Below are positions 1 through 8,097 of a DNA stretch of 12,953 nucleotides, one piece after another. Origin of the DNA: an uncultured Clostridia bacterium (GTDB lineage: Bacteria > Bacillota > Clostridia > UBA1381 > UMGS1253); assembly GCA_934456295.1 (NCBI GenBank), contig CAKSHB010000039.1:1-12953 (forward strand), read 5' to 3'. Within the stretch, counting starts at the first letter, position 1. The number at the start of each line of letters is the position of its first letter. The notes under the pieces are model-generated. The model did not search any database. It was given only the letters and a program-made list of their open reading frames with translations, and was not told the origin of the DNA. A program made the position numbers and the translations under genes.

Positions 1-1933
1 AGTCCGGACGCATATTGCCATAGTCGCGCTCTGTGCCGGGGTGGTTTACAAATATCAAACAGCGGTTGCTGAGCGCCGCATACCACAAATGCTGCTGATA
101 GCCGTATTTGCCCGGCTCAAACAGCGATGTTCCGTGGAACCATTCATTCATAATCTTTGTCTTATAATATTCAGTCTCCTTGTTTTGGAAACTGTGAAGA
201 GGTGTTCTGCGCGGCGAAGCAACCGATGTGAGCATATAGCCGGCGGTTTTCTTTGTCGTCACGCTTGCGCTTCCCGTATCAAAAGTTATATCAATGTTTT
301 CCGATATGAGATTTAAAGCGTCATCGGGAATTTTGTATGAGGACAGAGCAAAGCAGGAAAGCCAAGCGTCGTATTCCTCTGCACAGCCGTCATTAAGCAT
401 GTACAAAAATGCCTGTAAACCGGAATGGTGCGGAGTGAGCGCCGTGCGGTATATACGTCCCATAGGCGCGATATGTACCCCGTCAAAGCACTGGCGGCAT
501 GTCTCGTATACAATTCTATCGAGAGCTTTTTTTGCACGTGCGGCAAGCTTTTCATCGGAAAAATCATAAACCATCAGCAGTGCGCACATTGTAACAAGCA
601 TGTATCCGCCTGCCAAAAATTCCTCAAAGCCCTCCTGTTCAACAACATCAAACCATTCGTTTACACGGCGCAGACCTTCTTTGTACTGGTCAATGCCGCG
701 GCGGTCGGAACGGTGGAAATACTCTTCGGGCCAAAAGCTGCCCGCGAGCAGTTCGCATGAGAAAAACAGCAGCGAGTGGTTTTCGCTCCAGAAGCACATT
801 GCATCGGCGCCTTCCTCATCCATCCAATATCTGAAGTCGAGCGCAGCCTGCTTGATTTTCTCTTTGTATTCGTCGGAAACAGGGAGCTGCTTATATATTC
901 TGAAAAGGCATGACAGTGCAAAATCGGAGCAGTCAATACGTGTTTTTATTTTGTCAAGAAGCACGTCCATTATTTCATAATCAAACTTTTCGAGGCAATT
1001 GTTCAGACAAAAGCGCGAAAGCAGATAGTAGCCTGAGCCGTGATTTAAGGCTTTTGGAGAGCTTGTTTTTTTCAGCATTGCATTTATTTTTTTGCTCTGC
1101 GATGTAAATTTGTTAAAATGGAGCGATTCGTTCTGCACAAGGTCAAATTTGCGCATAAAGCGCTGACCGCACACATCAAAAGAAACCTCAACCAGACGTT
1201 CGCCGTGAAGTCTGAAGCTCTTTCCGCTCTCCCATACATAATCCGTGCCTCCTTCGCTAACGGTTACAGGCGTAAAAACATCGGCTGCAGCATTCAGTTT
1301 TTCTGCATCGCTTGTTATTGAGCAGAGCCATTCTTCCGCATCTTTCAGCTTTTTAAGCGTATCATCTTCAACGGGAAGTGTGACACATATGCCGTCTGTA
1401 TCAAAAAGCTGCAAAGAGAACATGTTTCGTGTATCGCGTACGCCGAAATTCTGCAATGCAATAAAAATATCATTTACGCCTTCATTCAGTTCGAGTGTAA
1501 CGTCGAAGTGATTTATCGGCTTATATGCGGGGTTTTTGATGTTTGCACAGCGCTTTGAGTTGAGCCACATATCAACCGTGCAGTATGACCAAATTCTTGC
1601 ACGCACAGATTTTGCCCTGTCTGATATAATTTGCGTTTGGGCATGAATGTTTACTCTTGTGAGAGTAAAGTAAAAAAAGGAAAAGTCTATGTATGTGTTT
1701 CTGTTTTTTGCATAAAATTTCCATTCTGCGCCGAGAGAGCTTTTTTCTCCGAGTGTACCGCCCTTCGGCACATCGCCGACAGGTTCGGCAAATATCTCGC
1801 GCATATCTGCCTCAAATTTCAGCTGATTTTTGTCCGTATGCGGTGCAATAAACGGCTCTGTGACAGCTTCGGTTGTGAGATAGTTTAAAACATAGCCCTC
1901 TCTCGAGAGGGGAAAGGTTACATTGGCTGACAT
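1..1933 (-). CDS. large uncharacterised protein, beta-sandwich plus alpha/alpha-toroid type (3' end beyond window)
   Basis: An open frame of 644 codons runs from the ATG at 1931-1933 to the left edge without a stop, so the C-terminus is missing. The start is supported by an AGGAGA ribosome site and a consensus promoter upstream. I see no signal peptide or membrane segment, so it is probably cytoplasmic. Residues about 1-200 look like a beta-sandwich: a WLNSKR turn, then LELNEGVNDIFIALQNFG, reminiscent of the accessory jelly-roll domains of glycosidases. From about residue 290 the protein is helical with aromatic and acidic clusters (FWSENHSLLFF, EEFLAGGYMLVTMCALL, WFHGTSLFEPGKYGYQQHLW), as in six-hairpin glycosidases and polysaccharide lyases. 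These are fold impressions, not a family match. It lies downstream of the P-type ATPase but has its own promoter. A role on fucose- or rhamnose-containing glycans is only a guess from the neighbouring BMC operon. The reading frame is certain; the function is not. Confidence 0.85.
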   Translation of the reverse strand, partial: MSANVTFPLSREGYVLNYLTTEAVTEPFIAPHTDKNQLKFEADMREIFAEPVGDVPKGGTLGEKSSLGAEWKFYAKNRNTYIDFSFFYFTLTRVNIHAQTQIISDRAKSVRARIWSYCTVDMWLNSKRCANIKNPAYKPINHFDVTLELNEGVNDIFIALQNFGVRDTRNMFSLQLFDTDGICVTLPVEDDTLKKLKDAEEWLCSITSDAEKLNAAADVFTPVTVSEGGTDYVWESGKSFRLHGERLVEVSFDVCGQRFMRKFDLVQNESLHFNKFTSQSKKINAMLKKTSSPKALNHGSGYYLLSRFCLNNCLEKFDYEIMDVLLDKIKTRIDCSDFALSCLFRIYKQLPVSDEYKEKIKQAALDFRYWMDEEGADAMCFWSENHSLLFFSCELLAGSFWPEEYFHRSDRRGIDQYKEGLRRVNEWFDVVEQEGFEEFLAGGYMLVTMCALLMVYDFSDEKLAARAKKALDRIVYETCRQCFDGVHIAPMGRIYRTALTPHHSGLQAFLYMLNDGCAEEYDAWLSCFALSSYKIPDDALNLISENIDITFDTGSASVTTKKTAGYMLTSVASPRRTPLHSFQNKETEYYKTKIMNEWFHGTSLFEPGKYGYQQHLWYAALSNRCLIFVNHPGTERDYGNMRPD

Positions 1934-1950
1934 ATCTATCACATCTCCTG
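1934..1950 (-). promoter_or_regulatory. ribosome binding site of the gene at 1-1933
   Basis: On the minus strand AGGAGA lies about 9 nt upstream of the ATG at 1931-1933. This fixes the start of a gene whose stop is not in the window and supports it as a real coding region. Confidence 0.6.
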
Positions 1951-1972
1951 ATAAAATTTGTGTAAAAAACTG

Positions 1973-1985
1973 TACTTATCAAGTA
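1973..1985. promoter_or_regulatory. candidate operator dyad at the transcription start of the gene at 1-1933
   Basis: TACTT-ATC-AAGTA is a perfect 5-bp inverted repeat with a 3-bp centre. The pair just outside mismatches (1972/1986), and the next pair (1971/1987) matches. It sits directly downstream of the -10 box and over the predicted transcription start, the usual place for a repressor site. The arms are short and AT-rich, so chance is not excluded. Confidence 0.35.
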
Positions 1986-1987
1986 TA

Positions 1988-2016
1988 ATTGTATCATTTG
2001 CCAAAAAAGTTGTCAA
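1988..2016 (-). promoter_or_regulatory. sigma-A promoter for the gene at 1-1933
   Basis: On the minus strand, TTGACA (2011-2016) is followed by a 17-bp spacer and TACAAT (1988-1993). That is a perfect -35 box and a one-mismatch -10 box at ideal spacing. Transcription would start near 1981, giving a leader of about 50 nt before the ATG at 1933. The spacer is AT-rich and contains no competing gene. Confidence 0.8.
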
Positions 2017-2062
2017 TGTTTACGAAGAAAACGACAATAAAACACATGAAGTTGATAATTTT

Positions 2063-4504
2063 TTACACACTGCGTCCGCGCACTTTCGATATGGCGGATT
2101 TGAAGTATGCGCTCAGGTGTATAAATACTTTACACAATAATTCGTACAGCTTTGTCATATATCTCAGTACCGATTCGGTTGCAACGATAAATACACAAAG
2201 TAAAACGCTCGATTTCATCGAAAGCGGAGTAATTCCGAACAGACCCTTTAAGAATATGCAGCATAACACAATTCCGGCAATCATAGAGAGCCATATGAAC
2301 AGCCTGAAACCATTCATGGGGCGGCTTATGCGGAACAAAAACAGTATGCCGACCGTTGACATCAGAAGTGCGGAAACGGTTGATATATCGCTGCTGCACA
2401 TTCCGAATACATCGCCGAAAATCATCAGTGCCGCAATTACCGCAAAGGCTGTCAGTCCTGCCGGAAAAGCTCTTGTGAGCACATTTGAAAGAAAATGCCC
2501 TTTTATAATATTGCCGTTTGGCTCAAGCGCCAGGAAAAATGCGGGAACACCTATTGTAAAGGTGCTTACGAGCGAAATCTGTGACGGCAAAAGCGGGTAT
2601 GCAAAGACAAAAATCATTGAAAACAGCGCCATCAGCATTGAAAATATGTTTTTTACAAGGAACAGACTTGCCGAACGCTCTATGTTGTTTACCACACGCC
2701 TTCCCTCAAGTACGACGGAGGGCATACATGAAAAATCGGAGTCAAGCAGTACAAGCTGTGATACATGCGCCGCCGCTTCGCTTCCCGATGCCATTGCAAT
2801 ACTGCAATCGGCTTTTTTCAGCGCAAGCACATCGTTTACACCGTCGCCCGTCATTGCGACGGTTTTACCGGCTTTTTTCAGTGCGAGCACAAACTGCTTT
2901 TTCTGCTGCGGCGATACTCTGCCGAAAACCGTGTATTTTAAAACTGCCTCTTCAATCGATTTTTCATCTGTGAGCGTTGAAGCATCTATAAAACTGTCCG
3001 CGTTTTTTATGCCGGCACGCTTTGCAACCTCTGACACTGTTATTGGGCTGTCGCCCGATATTACCTTTATATCAACGCCCTGACGGTCAAAATATTCAAA
3101 GGTTTCCTTTGCATCGGGGCGTATCGGGTTTGACAAAAGTATCAGACACAGAGCCGTGACATCACCCGTGAGCGGTTTGCCATCCAAAACTTCGTTATAT
3201 CGGCAAAAAACAAGCACACGGCAGCCCTGTTTTGAGTATTTTTCAATTTTATCCTTATATGTGCCGTAACTGCTGCGCAAAACAAATTCGGGTGCACCGA
3301 GCACATATGAGTCTTTTCCGAAAGAGGCTCCGGAATATTTGGACTGTGATGAAAACGGCAAAACAAAATCGGCGGCAGTTCCGGTATTTTCGGTAAAATG
3401 TGATTTTATCGCCGCCATGGTCGCATTATCGTCACTCATCACCGCGGCAAAGTCGCCTATAATTCCGCAAAGATACGCTTCATCTGTGCCTTCTGCGTCA
3501 TTTCCAAGGCTGACAATTCCGTCAACGTTCATACGGTTTTCGGTGATTGTGCCGGTTTTGTCAACGCAGAGGACATCGACGCGCGCAAGTGTTTCTATGC
3601 ATGCCATTTCGTGCACCAGGACGCGTTTTTTTGCAAGCCTCATTACGCTCAGAACCATGGCTATGCTTGCAAGCAGATATAACCCTTCGGGTATCATGCC
3701 GACCAAAGCGGCAACCATGGAAACAACGCTTTGCTGTACCGTTTCGCCCATTTGGTAACAGTGCTGCCAGAACATTATGCAGCCTATCGGAATAATTGCC
3801 GCACCGACAATTGCGATGAGGCGGTTTAATGAACGTATCATCTCGGAGCGTTCGCCCTTTTTTTCGGTTTTTGCCTCAAGCATAAGCCTTGAAACATATG
3901 AGTCTTTGCCGACTGTTGTGAGCTGTGCCGTGCAGTTTCCCGATACCACAAAGCTGCCCGACATGAGGGTATCGCCGCATTTTTTTGTGATTTCATCTGC
4001 CTCGCCGGTGAGGAGTGATTCGTTTACGCATACCTCGCCGGATATAACGACTGCGTCGGCACATATCTGGTTGCCTGCCTCAAATATAACAAGGTCGTCA
4101 ACAACAAGCTTTTCCGATTCCGTCGTACAGACTTTGCCGCCGCGCAGAACGCGCGAATGGGGCGCATTCAGCACACAGAGTTTGTCTAAGACTTTTTTTG
4201 AACGTATCTCCTGAACTATGCCGATAAGAGTGTTTATAATTATTATGGGCATAAATGTAAGTTCGCGGAAAGAGCCTACCATGATAAGAAGCGCTGCCAG
4301 CGCTGCAAACACGAAGTTAAAATATGTAAATACATTGCTTGTTATAATCTGAGCAACGGTTTTTGTGGGGGCGTTTACAGCTGTGTTCACAAGCCCGCGC
4401 GCTTCGCGGTCCGAAACCTCAGCAACGGTAAGACCTGTGTCGGGATTTGTGTGAAAAACTGTGTGCGCACTGCTGAAACGCGGTGTTTCACTGCTGATAT
4501 TCAT
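2063..4504 (-). CDS. cation-translocating P-type ATPase, CtpE-like (probable calcium or other divalent cation pump)
   Basis: A complete 813-residue membrane pump driven by ATP. Visible motifs in order: hydrophobic pairs at about 60-100 (M1-M2); actuator motif LTGEAD (165-170, with Ala where TGES has Ser); M3-M4 with the ion-site motif PEGL (272-275); phosphorylation motif DKTGT with Asp315; a nucleotide-domain motif GAPE (403-406), where many pumps have KGAPE; SGD (483-485); GDGVND (553-558); then a hydrophobic C-terminal block from about 613 to 785 (M5-M10). The IPEGL/TGEAD combination and the lack of N-terminal metal-binding Cys motifs point to the CtpE-like group; mycobacterial CtpE has been linked to calcium uptake, but the ion here is inferred. 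The start has GGAGG 5 nt upstream. It is divergent from the BMC operon and shows no functional link to it. It may be co-transcribed into the gene at 1-1933, because I see no terminator after it. Confidence 0.93.
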   Translation of the reverse strand: MNISSETPRFSSAHTVFHTNPDTGLTVAEVSDREARGLVNTAVNAPTKTVAQIITSNVFTYFNFVFAALAALLIMVGSFRELTFMPIIIINTLIGIVQEIRSKKVLDKLCVLNAPHSRVLRGGKVCTTESEKLVVDDLVIFEAGNQICADAVVISGEVCVNESLLTGEADEITKKCGDTLMSGSFVVSGNCTAQLTTVGKDSYVSRLMLEAKTEKKGERSEMIRSLNRLIAIVGAAIIPIGCIMFWQHCYQMGETVQQSVVSMVAALVGMIPEGLYLLASIAMVLSVMRLAKKRVLVHEMACIETLARVDVLCVDKTGTITENRMNVDGIVSLGNDAEGTDEAYLCGIIGDFAAVMSDDNATMAAIKSHFTENTGTAADFVLPFSSQSKYSGASFGKDSYVLGAPEFVLRSSYGTYKDKIEKYSKQGCRVLVFCRYNEVLDGKPLTGDVTALCLILLSNPIRPDAKETFEYFDRQGVDIKVISGDSPITVSEVAKRAGIKNADSFIDASTLTDEKSIEEAVLKYTVFGRVSPQQKKQFVLALKKAGKTVAMTGDGVNDVLALKKADCSIAMASGSEAAAHVSQLVLLDSDFSCMPSVVLEGRRVVNNIERSASLFLVKNIFSMLMALFSMIFVFAYPLLPSQISLVSTFTIGVPAFFLALEPNGNIIKGHFLSNVLTRAFPAGLTAFAVIAALMIFGDVFGMCSSDISTVSALLMSTVGILFLFRISRPMNGFRLFIWLSMIAGIVLCCIFLKGLFGITPLSMKSSVLLCVFIVATESVLRYMTKLYELLCKVFIHLSAYFKSAISKVRGRSV

Positions 4505-4584
4505 GTTTGCCTCCGGATAAAGATAATATATTTAGTCATGTGCAAAAAAGGCTTTGCGTATTCACGAAAAGTATCTTATATAAT

Positions 4585-4614
4585 ATATTACCATACGACA
4601 AAGAGTGTGTTCAA
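4585..4614 (-). promoter_or_regulatory. possible promoter for the P-type ATPase
   Basis: On the minus strand TTGAAC (4609-4614), an 18-bp spacer and TAATAT (4585-4590) form a plausible sigma-A promoter with a leader of about 75 nt. The surrounding DNA is very AT-rich and offers overlapping alternatives (for example TATAAG just downstream), so the exact boxes are uncertain. Confidence 0.4.
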
Positions 4615-4654
4615 CATAAAATCAAAAAAATTAACAATAATGTAAAAAACAAAA

Positions 4655-4689
4655 AAACACAGAAAAACATATTGACTTTTTCTGTGTTT
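4655..4689. promoter_or_regulatory. perfect 13-bp inverted repeat around the -35 box (candidate operator)
   Basis: AAACACAGAAAAA (4655-4667) and its exact reverse complement TTTTTCTGTGTTT (4677-4689) are separated by 9 bp. The arm centres are 22 bp apart, about two helical turns, so a protein dimer could contact both on one face. The right arm overlaps the end of the -35 box and the promoter spacer. There is no T-tract arrangement that would make it a terminator, and it lies upstream of the transcription start. Confidence 0.7.
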
Positions 4690-4700
4690 GTGTGTATAAT
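4672..4700 (+). promoter_or_regulatory. main promoter of the BMC operon
   Basis: TTGACT (4672-4677), exactly 17 bp, then TATAAT (4695-4700). This near-perfect sigma-A promoter faces the glycyl radical enzyme gene. Transcription should start at about 4707-4708, giving a leader of about 57 nt. A promoter this strong for a conditional catabolic operon implies repression, and the flanking repeat elements fit that. Confidence 0.85.
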
Positions 4701-4708
4701 AAAAAGAG

Positions 4709-4722
4709 AAACGCAGAAAAAC
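4709..4722 (+). promoter_or_regulatory. third copy of the operator element at the transcription start
   Basis: AAACGCAGAAAAAC matches the left arm of the upstream inverted repeat, extended by its next base, at 13 of 14 positions and in the same orientation. It lies immediately at or downstream of the predicted transcription start, with its centre about 32 bp (three helical turns) from the middle copy. Its position suggests it takes part in repression. Confidence 0.6.
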
Positions 4723-4764
4723 AAACCTTAACGGACAAAAAACGGTATTGATGGGGGCGATTTG

Positions 4765-7272
4765 GTGCAGAAATATTATACGGGCGAAATAAAAAAAAGC
4801 GAACGGATTGACAAGCTCATAAATAAGCTTTATGAAAAAATGCCGGAGATTGAAGCCGACCGCGCTGTTCTTTTGACACAGAGTTATATGCAGACGGAGG
4901 GCGAGCCAATTATAATGCGCCGCGCGAAAGCGTTTTACCATATAGCAGAAAACATACCGATAACGATACGTCCCGATGAGCTTATTGTCGGAAGCGCTAC
5001 AAAAGCGCCGCGCGGCTGTCAGGTGTTTCCTGAGTTTTCATATGAGTGGCTTTTGGGAGAGCTTGATACAATCAGCACACGCGGAGCCGACCCGTTTTAC
5101 ATATCGGAAAAGACGAAATCAACACTGCGCGAGGTATATAAATACTGGAAGGGAAAAACAACGAGCGAGCTTGCGACAAGCTTTATGGCACCGGAGGCGC
5201 GGCGTGCGATTGCGCACAATGTTTTTACGCCGGGGAACTACTTTTACAACGGCATAGGACATGTGACGGTTGATTACGGGAAGGTTTTAAAAGAGGGATA
5301 TAAAGGAATTATGCATGAGGCGGCATGTGCGCTTGAACAGTGTGACGAGGGTTACGCCGATTTTTCGGAGAGAAGCAGCTTTTTAAAAGCGGTAATCATA
5401 AGCTGCGAGGCGGCTATTGTGTATGCAAAGCGCTATGGTGAGCTTGCGCGGAAAATGGCGGAGAGTGAAACGGACGCTGTGCGCCGCGGCGAACTTGAAA
5501 AGATATCGCATATATGCATGAAGGCGCCGGAAAACGGAGCGGAAAGCTTTTATGAGGCGTGTCAGTCGTTTTGGTTTATACAGATGCTTTTGCAGGTTGA
5601 ATCGAGCGGACATTCGATATCTCCGGGGCGCTTTGACATGTATATGTATCCGTATTATGAAAAAAGCATAAAGTCGGGCGAGCTTACGCGTGAGCAGGCA
5701 CAGGAGCTTATGGACTGCATATGGGTAAAGCTCAACGATTTGAATAAGGCACGCGATGCCGTGTCGGCAGAAGGGTTTGCCGGCTACAGCCTGTTTCAGA
5801 ATTTGATATGCGGAGGACAGAGCAGCGAGGGGCTTGATTCGACAAACGATTTATCGTTTATGTGCATTGAGGCATCGATGCATGTGAGGCTGCCGCAGCC
5901 GTCTTTGTCGGTGCGTGTTCACAGCACAACGCCGCAGGATTTTCTCATAAAAGCCGCAAAGCTTACGCGTACGGGAGTCGGACTTCCGGCATATTACAAC
6001 GATGAGGTCATCATACCGTCGCTTATAAACCGTGGGCTTACCATGGAGGACGCGCGCGATTATAACATAATCGGCTGTGTTGAGCCGCAGAAGGCGGGAA
6101 AAACTGACGGTTGGCATGACGCCGCATTTTTCAACATGTGCAGACCGCTCGAACTTGTGTTTGAGCGCGGAATGTCAAGAGGAGAGATGATTGGCGTTGA
6201 TACGGGCGATGTCTGCGAAATGAAAACCTTTGACGAATTTTACGGCGCATATAAAACGCAGATGAACTATATGATAAAGCTGCTTGTAAATGCGGATAAT
6301 GCGATTGACAGTGCACACAGGCTGCGTGCGCCGCTGCCGTTTCTGTCGTCGATGATCGAAGATTGCATAGGCAGAGGAAAAAGCGTGCAGGAGGGCGGCG
6401 CAGTATATAACTTTACGGGACCGCAGGGATTTGGTATTGCAAATATGGCTGACGCATTATATGCGGTAAAAAAGCTGGTTTATGACGAAAAAAGGATTAC
6501 GATGGCACAGCTTAAAGAGGCAATTTGGCATAATTTCGGAAAAGACGATACAAGTGCCGTATATCTCACGGAGCAGATTGCGTCGGAGCTTGCAAAAAAC
6601 GGAATTACGCCCGATGAAAACGTTATCAGAAAAATATATAATGAAGTTGCCGGCAGTACGAAAAACCGTTATAAAGAAATTTATGATATGATTGAAAATG
6701 TCGATAAATTCGGTAACGACATAGATGAAGTTGACAGGTTTGCAAGAGATGTTGCTTATACATATACAAAGCCGCTCGAAAAATATAAAAATCCGCGCGG
6801 AGGAAGTTTTCAGGCAGGGCTTTACCCCGTGTCGGCAAATGTTCCGCTGGGACGCCAGACGGGCGCAACGCCCGACGGCAGATATGCGCATACGCCGATT
6901 GCCGACGGAGTTTCGCCTGCGGCAGGGCGCGATGTGCACGGACCGACCGCTGCGGCAAACTCTGTTGCAAAGCTTGACCATTTTACGCCGTCAAACGGCA
7001 CGCTGTTTAATATGAAATTTCACCCGTCGGCGCTTGAGGGCCAGAGCGGACTTGAGAGCTTTGTTGCGCTGGTGCGCGGATATTTTGACCAAAAGGGCAG
7101 CCACATGCAGTTTAATGTAGTCAGCAGACAGACTCTTCTGGACGCACAGGCACATCCCGAAAAGTATAAGAGTCTTGTTGTTCGTGTGGCCGGCTACAGT
7201 GCATTGTTCACAACGCTGTCGAAGCCTTTGCAGGACGATATCATAAGGCGTACCGAGCAGAAAGGCTTTTAG
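4765..7272 (+). CDS. glycyl radical diol dehydratase (B12-independent propanediol/glycerol dehydratase type)
   Basis: An 835-residue glycyl radical enzyme. It should remove water from a vicinal diol, here probably 1,2-propanediol to propanal, inside the BMC. Numbered from the GTG: thiyl-radical Cys438 in GCVEPQ with the base Glu440; Asp452 in TDGWHD, 14 residues after the Cys as in glycerol dehydratase (Cys433/Asp447); His166 in NGIGHV; and His283-Ser284 in GHSISPGR. Together these define the diol-dehydratase branch rather than pyruvate formate-lyase. The C-terminal glycyl motif RVAGYSA carries Gly810, 26 residues from the end, the normal length. Glycerol dehydratases share these residues, so the substrate is inferred from the aldolase neighbour. 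The start is GTG at 4765, with GGGGG ending 7 nt upstream; the adjacent in-frame TTG at 4762 is possible but only 4 nt from that site. I see no obvious encapsulation peptide. First gene of the operon. Confidence 0.95.
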   Translation: MQKYYTGEIKKSERIDKLINKLYEKMPEIEADRAVLLTQSYMQTEGEPIIMRRAKAFYHIAENIPITIRPDELIVGSATKAPRGCQVFPEFSYEWLLGELDTISTRGADPFYISEKTKSTLREVYKYWKGKTTSELATSFMAPEARRAIAHNVFTPGNYFYNGIGHVTVDYGKVLKEGYKGIMHEAACALEQCDEGYADFSERSSFLKAVIISCEAAIVYAKRYGELARKMAESETDAVRRGELEKISHICMKAPENGAESFYEACQSFWFIQMLLQVESSGHSISPGRFDMYMYPYYEKSIKSGELTREQAQELMDCIWVKLNDLNKARDAVSAEGFAGYSLFQNLICGGQSSEGLDSTNDLSFMCIEASMHVRLPQPSLSVRVHSTTPQDFLIKAAKLTRTGVGLPAYYNDEVIIPSLINRGLTMEDARDYNIIGCVEPQKAGKTDGWHDAAFFNMCRPLELVFERGMSRGEMIGVDTGDVCEMKTFDEFYGAYKTQMNYMIKLLVNADNAIDSAHRLRAPLPFLSSMIEDCIGRGKSVQEGGAVYNFTGPQGFGIANMADALYAVKKLVYDEKRITMAQLKEAIWHNFGKDDTSAVYLTEQIASELAKNGITPDENVIRKIYNEVAGSTKNRYKEIYDMIENVDKFGNDIDEVDRFARDVAYTYTKPLEKYKNPRGGSFQAGLYPVSANVPLGRQTGATPDGRYAHTPIADGVSPAAGRDVHGPTAAANSVAKLDHFTPSNGTLFNMKFHPSALEGQSGLESFVALVRGYFDQKGSHMQFNVVSRQTLLDAQAHPEKYKSLVVRVAGYSALFTTLSKPLQDDIIRRTEQKGF

Positions 7273-7291
7273 GACGGAAGTGAGGATTGAT

Positions 7292-8077
7292 ATGAGCGAT
7301 GAAATAAATACTTCGGGGAGGATATTTGATATACAGCGTTTTTCGGTCCATGACGGGCCGGGCGTACGCACGATAGTGTTTCTTAAAGGCTGCGCTCTCA
7401 GATGCCGCTGGTGCTGCAATCCGGAGTCGCAGAGATACGATGTTGAGCAGATGGTATCGGAGGGCAGAACCAAAACGGTCGGCCGCGATGTGACGGTCGG
7501 TGAAGTTCTCGATGAGGTGAAAAAAGACAGCATATATTACAGACGCTCGGGAGGCGGTGTGACGCTTTCGGGGGGAGAGTGTCTGTGCCAGGGAGAGTTT
7601 GCGTATGCGCTTTTGAAAACCTTTAAAGAAAATTCGATTAATACGGCGATTGAAACAACACTGTGCGCCGATTATTCGGTCATAGAAAAAATTTTGCCGT
7701 ATACGGATAAATTTCTGGTTGATATAAAGCACACAGACCATGAAAAGCACAAGCTTTTCACAACACGCTCAAACGAGCTTATGCTGGATAACCTTAAAAA
7801 GCTTGCCGCATCGGGAGCGGACATAACGGCGCGCGTGCCCGTTATACCGACATTTAACTGCACAGAAACGGAAATACGTTCGATAGCGGAATTTGCCGCA
7901 GGGCTGGGCATAAAGGAAATACATCTGCTGCCGTATCATAAGTATGGCATGGACAAATATGCCGGACTTGGGCGTGACTATCTCATGGGAGATACGGAGG
8001 TTCCGGACGGTGAGTGCATGGAACGCCTGAGAGCGGCGGCGCAGATGTGCAAAATTCATGCTCAGATAGGCGGCTGA
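7292..8077 (+). CDS. glycyl radical enzyme activase (radical SAM), short form
   Basis: A 261-residue radical SAM protein that should generate the glycyl radical on the upstream dehydratase using S-adenosylmethionine and one 4Fe-4S cluster. Features: the N-terminal activase signature (FDIQRFSVHDGPGVRT), the cluster motif C34-x3-C38-x2-C41, and GGGVTLSGGE for SAM binding, here followed by Cys instead of the usual Pro. Between the cluster motif and GGGVTLSGGE there are only about 45 residues. The ferredoxin-like domain with two extra clusters, found in the roughly 300-residue activases of glycerol dehydratase and choline lyase, is absent, which makes it PFL-activase-like in layout. The ATG at 7292 is preferred over the in-frame GTG at 7280 because GAGG lies 6-7 nt before it. 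It begins 19 bp after the dehydratase stop, so co-translation is likely. Confidence 0.93.
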   Translation: MSDEINTSGRIFDIQRFSVHDGPGVRTIVFLKGCALRCRWCCNPESQRYDVEQMVSEGRTKTVGRDVTVGEVLDEVKKDSIYYRRSGGGVTLSGGECLCQGEFAYALLKTFKENSINTAIETTLCADYSVIEKILPYTDKFLVDIKHTDHEKHKLFTTRSNELMLDNLKKLAASGADITARVPVIPTFNCTETEIRSIAEFAAGLGIKEIHLLPYHKYGMDKYAGLGRDYLMGDTEVPDGECMERLRAAAQMCKIHAQIGG

Positions 8078-8097
8078 ATGCATATGGGAGTGATAAA

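Larger units (their letters stand above)
1934..2062. other. intergenic spacer between ATPase and downstream gene
   Basis: This 129-bp AT-rich spacer holds the promoter and dyad listed separately. There is no GC-rich stem followed by a T-run on the minus strand, so no intrinsic terminator for the ATPase gene could be identified. Confidence 0.6.

Noticed and set aside
41..1888. several short plus-strand open frames
   Set aside because: All lie opposite the 644-codon minus-strand gene and have no ribosome sites or family features.
1812..1997. 61-codon minus-strand frame starting inside the promoter region
   Set aside because: It overlaps the better supported start at 1933 in another frame and would begin close to or upstream of the predicted transcription start.
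1989..3083. 364-codon open frame on the plus strand
   Set aside because: It lies antisense to the P-type ATPase, which has all its motifs on the other strand. The plus-strand translation is Ser/Thr-rich with no recognisable domain and no ribosome site, as expected for a shadow frame.
4655..4689. intrinsic terminator of the ATPase or an upstream gene
   Set aside because: The inverted repeat has A-rich and T-rich arms, little GC, and contains the -35 box of a strong promoter; an operator explains it better.
4505..4764. cobalamin or other riboswitch in the BMC leader
   Set aside because: The predicted leader is only about 57 nt with no visible aptamer-like fold, and the pathway is B12-independent.
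4751..4792. 13-codon leader peptide gene
   Set aside because: No ribosome site precedes its ATG. Kept only as a low-interest observation.
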